From DUZB01 sp963747555 (GTDB lineage Bacteria; Desulfobacterota; DSM-4660; Desulfatiglandales; Desulfatiglandaceae), in contig CAVVFZ010000022.1 in the NCBI GenBank assembly GCA_963747555.1, forward strand, positions 1 through 64,000: a stretch of DNA of 64,000 bases, written 5' to 3'. The position numbers and the translations under genes are program-made. Position 1 is the first letter of the stretch. Every line of letters begins with the position of its first letter. Below, one piece after another: positions 37,151 to 45,385 of this stretch. Under the pieces are notes generated by a model. That model did not search any database. It saw only the letters and a list, made by a program, of their open reading frames with translations, and was not told where the DNA came from.

Positions 37151-38722
37151 TCAGATCTTGAAACTTTCGGCCATCCCGCCATACTTCTTTCGCAATTTCG
37201 GCTTTTCAATCTTTCCGGTTGGATTTCGAGGAACATCGTCAAAAATGATTTGGCGAGGCCTCTTATATCTCGGCAGGCCCTCGCAAAACGCGATCACTTC
37301 TTCCCTGCTCATATCCGATCCGGGCTTTACTTTGATGATCGCCGTCACAATCTCCCCCAATCGGTCATCCTGGAGGCCGATTACCGCTACATCCTGTATC
37401 TTTTTGTTTTCCATCAGGAAATCCTCAATCTCCACAGGAAAGATATTCTCGCCGCCTGTGATGATAACATCCTTTTTCCGGTCCACCAACCAGATGAAAC
37501 CGTCTTCATCCACACGGGCCATATCGCCCGTAAGCAGCCACCCATTTATGAGGGTCGCTGCCGTTGCTTCGGGATTCTTGTAGTACTCGGACATGACGCA
37601 CGGACCCTTTACCATGAGCTCGCCGGGTTCCCCTTTCGGCACATCTTTATGGTTAAAGTCCACGATCCTGTATTCCCAGTCGAATCCCGGAACCCCTATG
37701 GCCCCTACCTTGTGGATGTTTTCTATCCCGAGGTGAACGCATCCGGGACCCGTCGTCTCGCTCAACCCGTAATTGGTGTCGTAATCGTGCGTGGGAAAGA
37801 CTTTCTTCCAGTTTCTAATCAGGCTTGGCGGCACGGGTTGGGCTCCGATGTGCATGAGGCGCCATTGTTCCAGCTTATAATCCTTCAGGGCCACATCGCC
37901 GTTTTCCAGGGCAATGAGGATATCCTGGGCCCAGGGGACCAAGAGCCAGACGATGGTGGCCTGTTCTTCGGAAACGGCTTCCAGTATCCACGAAGGTTTG
38001 ATGCCTTTGAGAATCACCCCTTTGCCGCCGACAATAAAACTCCCGAACCAATGCATTTTTGCCCCTGTGTGATAAAGTGGGGGAATGCACAGGAAGGTGT
38101 CTTCGTGCGTTTGACCGTGGTGCTTGTTCTCGATGATGCAGGAGGCCTCCAGGTTTCTGTGGGTGAGCAGGATCGGTTTCGGTGTCCCCGTGGTTCCGGA
38201 GGTGAAATAGAGGGCTGCCTCATCCAGGAGGGAAATCGGGACATTCGGATCTTCTGCCGCTCCTGCCTGTAGAAAGGAGTCAAAAGACTCGGCGTATTCC
38301 GGCTTTAGATTGTCCGGTCCGACAAAGATGAAATCGTCAATGGTGGTTAAATCGTCCCTGATCTGGTCAATCCGATCAATAAACTCGGGTCCGAAAATCA
38401 TGACCTTGGCCTCGGCTATTTCCGCACAGTATCGGATGTCGTTTGCCAGAAATCTGAAATTCAGCGGGACCGCCCAGGCGCCTGTTTTCAAGATTCCGAA
38501 ATAAGCAGGAAGCCATTCGAGACAATTCATCATGAGATGAATGACCTTGTCCCCTTTTCGAACCCCTTTCCCAATCAGGGCATTGGCAATCCTGTTGGCC
38601 ATCTGGTCAAACTCTTGCCAACTGATGGCTGTCCGCTTTGCATTTGCCGGATCCCTCTCTATCAGGGAGGTTTCATTTCCATACATCCTTGCATTTCGAG
38701 CCAGAATCTCAGTAATAATCAT
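37151..38722 (-). CDS. AMP-forming acyl- or aryl-CoA synthetase
   Basis: 523-residue ANL-family ligase. P-loop-like YFTSGTTGTPKP, adenine-binding NYGLSETTGPG, the TGDMARVDEDG hinge with DRKKDVI, and the catalytic Lys in PRNPTGKIEK. First gene of the ior operon, 38 bp before iorA. In this setting it may make or release CoA thioesters of aryl acids such as phenylacetate or indoleacetate; a medium-chain fatty acid ligase cannot be ruled out. Confidence 0.9.
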   Translation of the reverse strand: MIITEILARNARMYGNETSLIERDPANAKRTAISWQEFDQMANRIANALIGKGVRKGDKVIHLMMNCLEWLPAYFGILKTGAWAVPLNFRFLANDIRYCAEIAEAKVMIFGPEFIDRIDQIRDDLTTIDDFIFVGPDNLKPEYAESFDSFLQAGAAEDPNVPISLLDEAALYFTSGTTGTPKPILLTHRNLEASCIIENKHHGQTHEDTFLCIPPLYHTGAKMHWFGSFIVGGKGVILKGIKPSWILEAVSEEQATIVWLLVPWAQDILIALENGDVALKDYKLEQWRLMHIGAQPVPPSLIRNWKKVFPTHDYDTNYGLSETTGPGCVHLGIENIHKVGAIGVPGFDWEYRIVDFNHKDVPKGEPGELMVKGPCVMSEYYKNPEATAATLINGWLLTGDMARVDEDGFIWLVDRKKDVIITGGENIFPVEIEDFLMENKKIQDVAVIGLQDDRLGEIVTAIIKVKPGSDMSREEVIAFCEGLPRYKRPRQIIFDDVPRNPTGKIEKPKLRKKYGGMAESFKI

Positions 38723-39120
38723 GCCATCCCTCCTATGAAGCTACATTTTAGCTATAAAGTGACTTTAAATAAGCAAGCTACCCCCTGTCAAGGAAAAAGC
38801 GATACAACCGGCATGCGCAAAATGGAATCGAAGAAAGAGATGGTGGTTTTAGAACAAGTCTTCCTATCATCAGGTTTTTCTGGAACGGCTGAGCAAAATT
38901 CCTGGGGAAGATTGGCCGGAAGCGAAGAGATTGAAAACGGATGGGGGGTGACAGGCATGGGGGGCAGGGAGAAAACTCTTCATAGGTGCAGCGCCTTCCC
39001 GTTTTTCAGCGGGATGAGATCAAGACAGAACTTTTGAAATATCTGCCTGATTTTCATGACCCGTTGCGGGAGTATAACAATCATCAACCATCAACCGGAA
39101 ATCAAAGCTTTTCTGCCCTT
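38723..39120. other. Intergenic region between the ior operon and the TPR gene
   Basis: About 400 bp. The AT-rich part near 38735-38775 probably holds the minus-strand ior promoter. No convincing ORF, repeat or RNA is seen in the rest. Confidence 0.4.
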
Positions 39121-39802
39121 TTACAGAAGTGCCTTTGCCATAGGCAGGAAAGGAGAATTCGTATATTCAGAGACAAAGGCCTTCAGGGTTTCTTTTGCCT
39201 TTTCATCCTGCTTATTCAGCCTGTACACACGGGCCAGATTATACATGGCCGTCTCTCTGAAGGGGGTGTCGGGCGATGCTACCAGAGGACTGAGAAGGCT
39301 GATCGATTTTTCAAGCTCTCCCTTGGCCTCAAAGCTTGCCGCAAGGGCCAGATCGTTGAGAACACTGTATTCTTTGTCTCCCTTGACCTTGTCGCCAAAT
39401 TTTTCATAGGAAGCGATGGCATCTGCATACTGCTTCTGACTGAATTTCAGATGGCCTAACTGTGGGTAGGCGAGTAGAGCGGCCTTTGAAGAACCATAGT
39501 CATCAATGACTTTCTGGAAAAGTTTTTCCGCCTGGATCTTTTCTTCGTTGGAAAGTTCCGGTTTTTCATTCTTTGCCAGGATGTCGTATGCGGCATTATA
39601 GGCCTCAAGCCCGCTTTTGTTGACATGGGTGAAATATGCGAAAGAGACCAGATAGATCACGGCAATCACGGCGATTCCTATCCCTATGAATGTAAACTGG
39701 CGCACATGGTCGTTGAAGAAACCCAAGGCCGCTTGAAGAAAGCGTTTGAAATTCATCCGGACCTTTTAACAATTCTTTTCTGGAAATTTTTTTCTTGGCC
39801 AC
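39121..39802 (-). pseudogene. TPR/YfgM-like membrane protein with an apparent frameshift near its N-terminus
   Basis: The main frame (start ATG 39756) encodes 211 residues: one membrane helix (FIGIGIAVIAVIYLVSFAYF) and then TPR-like repeats (KAALLAYPQLGHLKFSQKQY), like YfgM/BamD-type periplasmic assembly proteins. Upstream in another frame, GTG at 39802 has a strong RBS (GGGAGGG, 7 nt) and encodes MAKKKISRKELLKGPDEF, the N-terminus I would expect for this family. The two frames join if one base near 39733 is removed. Either the gene is shifted, or there is a sequence error, or translation starts at 39756. Confidence 0.6.
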
Positions 39803-40041
39803 GTAAAACCCTCCCTGTTTGTTTGCTTCAGATAACAGATGCCCCCATTTCAGTCAAGTCAAAAGAAGAACCGTAAAAAGAAAGCTTGTTTTTCCCTCCT
39901 GAAAAATGATAATTCGCACCTAATCAGATCAGCCTCAATCTTTCAGTCTTGAGCCTTGAGGTTTTGCCATTGAGCTTTCAGCTTTGAGTTTTTAGCTTTA
40001 AGCTTCGAACTCTTCCGGTTTATCCGGGTCAGGAGTTTCCG

Positions 40042-40671
40042 TTGCACGTGGACGCCTTTCTGGAATTCTTGAATTCCCTGCCGAATTCGCTCATCTACAT
40101 CTTGCTGGGAATAAGCGCGTTTGTGGAAAATGTCTTTCCCCCTATTCCCGGCGATACCATTACGGCATTCGGCGCTTTCCTGGTGGGAACGCAAAGGCTG
40201 AGTTTTTTTGGGGTTTACATTTCCACAACCATTGGAAGCCTGTTCGGTTTCATGACGCTTTTCTGGATAGGCAGAATTCTTGGAAGAAAATTCTTCATTG
40301 AAAGGGATTACCGATTCTTCAAAGCGGCGGATATCCTGAAGGCTGAAGAATGGTTTCGTAAATACGGCTATTTTCTTGTCTTGCTCAACCGATTCTTCCC
40401 GGGGATTCGATCCGTTATCTCCCTTGCGGGAGGGATTTCCGAACTCAAACTGGTTCCAACCACTCTTTTTGCCCTGATTAGCGCCGGCGTATGGAACCTG
40501 TTATGGATACTGGCCGGTTATTTCCTGGGGACGAACTGGGAGACCGCGAAAGAAAAATTTTCCGTCCTGGTGTTCCGGTACAATATGGGCGCCTTCCTGA
40601 TCATGGCTGTTATTGCAGGCGTCATTTTCCTATTGGTTTTCAGAAAGAGACGTCGAAAAAGAAATCCGTGA
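40042..40671 (+). CDS. DedA-family membrane protein
   Basis: 209 residues with 5-6 membrane segments and the DedA/SNARE-associated motifs: FVENVFPPIPGDTITAFGAFLVG near the N-terminus and NRFFPGIRSVISLAGG later. DedA proteins act in membrane homeostasis and undecaprenyl-phosphate or lipid flipping. Start is TTG at 40042 with CAGGAG 6 nt upstream. Its last 154 bp overlap the convergent cutA frame. Confidence 0.9.
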   Translation: MHVDAFLEFLNSLPNSLIYILLGISAFVENVFPPIPGDTITAFGAFLVGTQRLSFFGVYISTTIGSLFGFMTLFWIGRILGRKFFIERDYRFFKAADILKAEEWFRKYGYFLVLLNRFFPGIRSVISLAGGISELKLVPTTLFALISAGVWNLLWILAGYFLGTNWETAKEKFSVLVFRYNMGAFLIMAVIAGVIFLLVFRKRRRKRNP

Positions 40672-41012
40672 TTCCGAATCCTTAAACCTCTTTTTTCGTT
40701 TCCTCTCCTGATCCACTCCAGGAATGGTCCGTGACCATCGGCAATAGGCAGGCTCAGGATGCAGGGCAGTTCATAACTGTGCATGGCCTTGACCTTTTCG
40801 ATCAGCTCGGGGACCAGGACTTTTTTGGTCTTCGCAATGAGCACCGCTTCCGGCTCCTCCTGTATCCCGCCGCCCCACCAGTAAATGGACTGGATATTAC
40901 TGAAAATATTTATGGATGCCGCCAGCCTTTCCTCGACCAGTTTCCTCCCTATATTTCGGGCCTCTTCGGCGCTTCCGGTTGTAATATAGATGAGCGTTGT
41001 TTCTTTGTTCAT
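40518..41012 (-). CDS. cutA: CutA1 divalent-ion tolerance protein with a C-terminal extension
   Basis: 164 residues. The first about 105 are a full CutA1 (LIYITTGSAEEARNIGRKLVEERLAASINIF, then SIYWWGGGIQEEPEAVLIAKTK and HSYELPCILSLPIADGHGPFLEWI). The family normally ends there. The remaining about 55 residues (GNEKRGLRIRNHGFLFRRLF...) are read antisense through the end of dedA and look non-homologous, so the stop has probably been lost. Confidence 0.88.
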   Translation of the reverse strand: MNKETTLIYITTGSAEEARNIGRKLVEERLAASINIFSNIQSIYWWGGGIQEEPEAVLIAKTKKVLVPELIEKVKAMHSYELPCILSLPIADGHGPFLEWIRRGNEKRGLRIRNHGFLFRRLFLKTNRKMTPAITAMIRKAPILYRNTRTENFSFAVSQFVPRK

Positions 41013-41253
41013 CGCTTTTTCCCTCTCGTGTGAAACTGTTTTTCAACAGCATGGGACAAAATATTTGAAATATTCCCGCGACTGTGCTATGGGGTTTCCT
41101 GTCGTTCTTGTAACATTTTTCTCAAGCTGAGTGTTAGGCCAATTTCTTGAAGGGAGATTTAAACAGGGTCAAACCTTGAAGTGGGAAGCGATGGTCTCTT
41201 CGCATCTCAATGGATGACCTCCATGCGACTATTAATCAGAGAGGAGAACGAAA

Positions 41254-41887
41254 ATGACAATGGTAGATCAAACCTGTTCGGCATTTATTGAAGTACTGGC
41301 ATCAAAAGCACCTGTTCCGGGAGGAGGCGGCGCGGCTGCCATGGGAGGCGCCATAGGCATGGCTCTTTCCAATATGGTGGGAAACCTCACTGTGGGAAAA
41401 AAGAAATATGCTGATGTGGAAGGTGAAGTAAAAGAACTCATTGCCAAAGGGGAAGATATTATCCTCAAGCTTAAGAAGCTGGTAGACAAGGACGCGGAAG
41501 TATTTGAACCGCTCTCAAAAGCCTATGGGCTTCCGAAAAACACGCCCGAAGAAATTAAGTTTAAGGAAGAAACCATGGAAAGCTGCTGCAAAACAGCCTG
41601 CGGGGTTCCCATGGAAATCATGCGGGCGGCCTTTGAAGGGATCAAGATTCATGCCAGAATGGGCGAGATCGGAACCATGATCGCTATCTCCGATGTGGGA
41701 TGCGGCGTGGTGTTTTTGAAAAGTGCGCTTGATTTCAGGAAGTCTGAACGTGATCATCAATCTCAATGCTATCAAGGATCAGGCATTCTGCTCCGCCACT
41801 CGCAAGGAAATGGACGAACTGCTCAAAACCGGATCCAAGATGGCGGATGACACTCTGAATCTTGTACTATCAAAATTGACGAAATAA
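41254..41887 (+). pseudogene. fchA: Formiminotransferase-cyclodeaminase family protein (FchA-like), frameshifted
   Basis: The 5' frame encodes a cyclodeaminase/methenyl-THF cyclohydrolase-type protein: KAPVPGGGGAAAMGGAIGMALSNMV, GKKKYADVEGEV and ACGVPMEIMRAAFEG. After GVVFLKSAL (about 41730) homology continues in another frame as ISGSLNVIINLNAIKDQAF and then SATRKEMDELLKT, ending at TAA 41885-41887. Removing one base near 41731 restores about 210 residues. FchA makes formyl-THF from methenyl-THF and pairs with FolD 12 bp downstream. Confidence 0.8.
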
Positions 41888-41899
41888 GGAGACTTACCG

Positions 41900-42761
41900 A
41901 TGGCTGAACTGCTGAAAGGAAAACCCGTGGCCGATGCCATGAAGGCGGAATTGATAAAGAAAGTTGAAGGTCTGAAGGCAAAAGGTCATTTCACCGAAGC
42001 TCGGCATCATTCGAGTGGGCCAACGTCCGGACGACCTGTTTTACGAAGGGGGCGCAAAGAAGACCTGCGCCGCCCTCGGCATGGATTCCGAAGTTTTCGA
42101 ATATCCGGAGAACATAGAGCAGGCGGCTTTTGAAGAAGCCGTTACGAAAGTGGGACAAATGAAAGATGTTCATGGCATCTTGATGTTTTCCCCTTTGCCC
42201 AAGCACCTGAATGAGAAAAAAATCAGGACCTTGATTCCGGTGGAAAAGGACGTGGATTGTTTGACCACCGGTGGCGCCGCGAAAATCTTTACCGATGATC
42301 CGACCGGTTTCCCGCCTTGCACGCCTACGGCCTGCATGGATATGCTTCATCATTACGATATCCCCATCAAAGGCAAAAAATGCGTAGTGGTGGGCCGGTC
42401 CCTGGTGGTTGGAAAACCCCTGGCCATGCTGCTGTTAAGGGAGCATGGAACCGTAACAATCTGCCATTCCAGAACCGAGAATCTGCCGGAAGTTTGCCAG
42501 AACGCGGAGATTCTTATCGCGGCTGTAGGAAGGGCCAAGATGATCAAAGGCAATTTCGTGCGCCAGGGGCAGATCGTAATCGATGTGGGAATCAATCCTG
42601 ATCCCGACAATCCCGGCAAATACTGCGGCGATGTGGACTTTGCCGAGGTGGAACCCATAGTTCAGAAGATTTCACCGGTTCCGGCAGGGGTGGGTTCGGT
42701 TACCACCTGGGTTCTCTGCAAACAGACCATCATGGCCTGCGAAATGCAGAATGGTTTATAG
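41900..42761 (+). pseudogene. folD: Methylene-THF dehydrogenase/cyclohydrolase FolD, frameshifted
   Basis: The N-terminus MAELLKGKPVADAMKAEL...LKAKG is in one frame and the rest, from ISPKLGIIRVGQRPDD, in another; removal of one base near 41987 joins them into about 286 residues. Conserved parts follow: YEGGAKKTCAALG, LMFSPLPKHLNE, the active-site region PCTPTACMDML, the Rossmann VVVGRSLVVGKPLAMLLL and GINPDPDNP. FolD links methylene-, methenyl- and formyl-THF, upstream of MetF. Without sequence error, both fchA and folD are inactive here. Confidence 0.85.
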
Positions 42762-42796
42762 AATAATACCGTAAGCGTCATACCCATATTAGAGGA

Positions 42797-42844
42797 CAAA
42801 AAAAAGCGGGATCAGGCTGCAAAATCTGATCCCGCTCTTTTTTG
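42797..42844. terminator. Bidirectional terminator after folD
   Basis: Perfect 11-bp stem AGCGGGATCAG (42805-42815) / CTGATCCCGCT (42826-42836), flanked by an A run on the left and a T run on the right. It serves folD and the convergent small membrane-protein gene. Confidence 0.93.
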
Positions 42845-42861
42845 ATACCGTCAGGCAACCT

Positions 42862-43041
42862 TCAGGTTCTTTGCGCGGACGAAAATTTTCCCGTAATAAT
42901 GGAAACGTAAAGGACAATAATGACGATTTCCAAACCGAGAACGACCAGCCAAGAACCAAACCAATCCCATACCAGTCCCCCCAACACAAACCCGGGAACC
43001 ATGGTCGTTATTCCTATCCCAATTTTTCTAAAAAGGTCCAT
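42862..43041 (-). CDS. Small two-helix membrane protein, 59 aa
   Basis: ATG at 43041 with GGAGG 6 nt upstream. The peptide has two hydrophobic segments: ITTMVPGFVLGGLVWDWFG and LVVLGLEIVIIVLYVSIIT. It ends GKFSSAQRT before TGA and is followed by the shared terminator. It resembles small AtpZ/TM-type proteins only in layout; I assign no function. Confidence 0.72.
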   Translation of the reverse strand: MDLFRKIGIGITTMVPGFVLGGLVWDWFGSWLVVLGLEIVIIVLYVSIITGKFSSAQRT

Positions 43042-43242
43042 GTAAAACCTCCAAAAGTTAGGTTCTCACCTCTGAAACGAGACAAACTGGCGTAAGGGTG
43101 AGGCATTTCAAGCGGAATTTCGAAGGATAGTATAGAAAAAAAACTTTCCGGTCAACCATTTTGGGAACCACAACAAAAAAATATTTGCCTTGATTTTTAA
43201 CAGCAGAATATCTATATTGCAAATTCTTTCCAAATTCAAAAT

Positions 43243-43319
<77 letters not shown>

Positions 43320-43341
43320 GTAATTTCAAGTACTTACGTTG

Positions 43342-43373
43342 ATGCCGGAAGCCCTGAATCCGGCATTTTTTTT
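43342..43373 (+). terminator. Terminator after tRNA-Pro
   Basis: Stem ATGCCGGA / TCCGGCAT followed by eight T, 23 nt after the tRNA. Confidence 0.88.
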
Positions 43374-43406
43374 GATTTGCGACCTATTTGCGACCTTACA
43401 GGGGTT

Positions 43407-44246
43407 TCAAGGGTTTTCGTAATGGCTGGCGAGCTGCTTTTGAAGGGCTAACATCCTTCCATTTGTCAGGTGGGAATACCTGTCGGTCATTGAAATATCC
43501 TTATGCCCGATCATCTCTTTCGCATCCTTGATCCCCGCTCCTGATATGATCAAATTCGAGCAGAATGTATGCCGGAGATCATGAAAATGGAGCCCTTTTA
43601 TTCCTGCCAATCCCAACGCACTTTTCCATGCGTTGTCGAACCGTTTTAATGGTGAACCGTCAAGGTGGCAAAAGACCAGATCAGTTTTGATATTCCTGAT
43701 CTTTTTTCTGTGTCTCATGAAATTAAGATGATCTTCCCATTCAAGAAGGGCGTTTTTTGTACGAGGCATGAGATATTCCGTCCGTTTCCTGCCTGTTTTT
43801 GTCCGGAATAATTCAATTAATCCAATATCCTGGAAACCAAACTTGATTTTGGACCATTCCAGAGAAAGAATCTCCTGCTTTGCCGCGCCGTGTTCAGCTC
43901 CAAGAAGGATGACAGCAGGCAAATAGAATCTTGAACGGAGGTTTTGTGTCGCGTTTAGAATATTTTCGAGCTCGGCAGGCAAAATGAATGTGTCCCGGAC
44001 ATGCGCTTTCTCAGAGAGCAAAGGGACATCTCTCGAAGGATTGTTGATCACAGCTCTGATTTCGGTACCGTGCGCGAAAACATCCCGGATCCTTAAAAGG
44101 TGTTTGTTTGCGCAGACATTGCTGAATTCCCGGACTTTTCCATTCCGGTATTCCTCGATATCTTCTCTCGTTATCTGACACAGCAGGTTGTCGCCTTCAT
44201 GCGACGTCTCAATTAATTCCATTTGTTCTTCTTGTAGATCAATCAT
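43407..44246 (-). CDS. Tyrosine recombinase/integrase with altered Arg-I region
   Basis: About 279 residues from the ATG at 44246, chosen for GAAGGAGG 5 nt upstream. The catalytic domain shows HDLRHTF (HxxR), GHKDI (second His) and MTDRYSHL (nucleophile Tyr). At the first catalytic Arg, where GxRxxEIL is usual, this protein has GAAKQEIL, so the Arg is Ala. Divergent island integrases of this kind exist; activity cannot be judged here. The gene points toward the tRNA-Pro 3' end 87 bp away and away from the cassette array, the place expected for the element's integrase. There is no IntI-specific extra helix. Confidence 0.9.
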   Translation of the reverse strand: MIDLQEEQMELIETSHEGDNLLCQITREDIEEYRNGKVREFSNVCANKHLLRIRDVFAHGTEIRAVINNPSRDVPLLSEKAHVRDTFILPAELENILNATQNLRSRFYLPAVILLGAEHGAAKQEILSLEWSKIKFGFQDIGLIELFRTKTGRKRTEYLMPRTKNALLEWEDHLNFMRHRKKIRNIKTDLVFCHLDGSPLKRFDNAWKSALGLAGIKGLHFHDLRHTFCSNLIISGAGIKDAKEMIGHKDISMTDRYSHLTNGRMLALQKQLASHYENP

Positions 44247-44348
44247 CTTAGCCTCCTTCAAAAAAACCCTGCCGCTTTATAAAGGCCAAGCAGGAAGCGG
44301 ACATAAAGAGATTTGTTTTGGATTTGCCCGAGGGCCCTGACAAATAGT

Positions 44349-44377
44349 AGTTCCGCCACCGTCGGCGGAACTATTTT
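44349..44377. terminator. Strong inverted repeat / terminator at the array edge
   Basis: AGTTCCGCC-accgtc-GGCGGAACT followed by ATTTTT on the plus strand. It could insulate the integrase promoter region from the array. Confidence 0.7.
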
Positions 44378-44734
44378 TCTGCGTCCGTCCGCGTGAGTCT
44401 GCGGCAAAAAATGGAAGGGAGGTAAACAGCCATGGAACAGGAATTGAAGCGTGCTGGTGATGAAGAGCCCTGAGGAGATGAGGAGAAATCCTGGCCCGGT
44501 CGGAAACCGAGGTTTTATCCTGAAACCTTGTCGTTTCTATCTTGACAATATTTCCGGCTCCGATTGAAAGAAGATTGGACTATCCTGAACGATTCAAGCA
44601 GGCATTTCACAGTGGAGGTGCAAAGGACGCAAAGTCTACACCCGTCCGAAGGATGGTGTGCCTTTTCAATCCGGCCTAAAACAAAGCCCAGCCATGTCCT
44701 TCCTCGACACAACCGGACCCGTGGCCAAAGACCA
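44378..44734. other. Non-coding start of the accessory array
   Basis: No ORF with coding character. GGAGGTGCAAAGGACGCAAAG near 44612 looks like one of the low-complexity accessory repeats seen further right. Confidence 0.4.
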
Positions 44735-45331
44735 ATGGGTCTATCGTCAAAGATCCGACGCCCCTGATCTTCTGCACTATGTGACGGCCCGCCCGCCTCG
44801 CCTGAAGGCGAAGCCGATGTCGGGCAGGCCAGGGGGATCGAAGGAACAGGACTCTTCAAAGACGATACAGACCGACACTCTTTTCTGGAAAGGCTTGCCT
44901 GCATCCTGGATGAGACCCAGACCCAATGCTACGCCTGGGCCTTGATGGGGGACGCGCGGATTCTTGGCAGCGGCGATTTTGCCTGCCCCGTGAAATGCGG
45001 AGCCTATTTCTCTGGGGTAAATGAGGCTCTGAGGCAAGCGGGCGAAGACTGGGAAAAGGTCAAAAAAAAGAAAATGCCATTAGAACAGTTGATAAAAGCG
45101 GTCGCGTTCCATCTTGATCTGAAAGAAGCGTCGCTGATTTCCGCCAGCCGGAAAAGACAAGTGAGTGAGGCGAGAGGCATAATCTGTCATTTGGCCGTCA
45201 ACGATTTGGGATATAGCACTTCCGAAGTTAGTCGTGCTTTGTCTATCAATCGGGAAAATGCAGGTCGTTGTTCAGTGCGGGGCAAAAAAGCCATTAACAA
45301 ATATTCAGATTTGAGAGATATTGCCAAATAA
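44735..45331 (+). pseudogene. Decayed REP-associated Y1 transposase (RAYT)
   Basis: Compared with the better copy at 61616-62859, this one keeps RQRSDAPDLLHYVTAR and then, after an insertion of about 40 bp, SFLERLACILDETQTQCYAWALM. The middle with the HUH motif and catalytic Tyr is deleted. The C-terminal part is in frame (GDARILGSGDF ... KKKKMPLEQLIKAVAFHLDL ... YSDLRDIAK) with another short insertion at about 44982-45020. The tail ends in ATAAAGCAGC..., which recurs as a truncated repeat in the array, just before AACGTCCCCCAT. Confidence 0.75.
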
Positions 45332-45385
45332 AGCAGCGAAAGCACCAACGTCCCCCATGGCGCAAAGCAAAGTGAACCACGAAGT

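Noticed and set aside
37136..38272. Plus-strand ORF of 378 residues
   Set aside because: Antisense to the acyl-CoA synthetase, no motif or RBS.
38537..39037. Plus-strand 166-residue ORF before the TPR gene
   Set aside because: Half of it is antisense to the acyl-CoA synthetase and the remainder has no coding character.
41254..42761. Programmed frameshifting in fchA and folD
   Set aside because: No slippery heptamer or downstream structure at the breaks, and these families are not known to use frameshifting; error or pseudogenisation is simpler.
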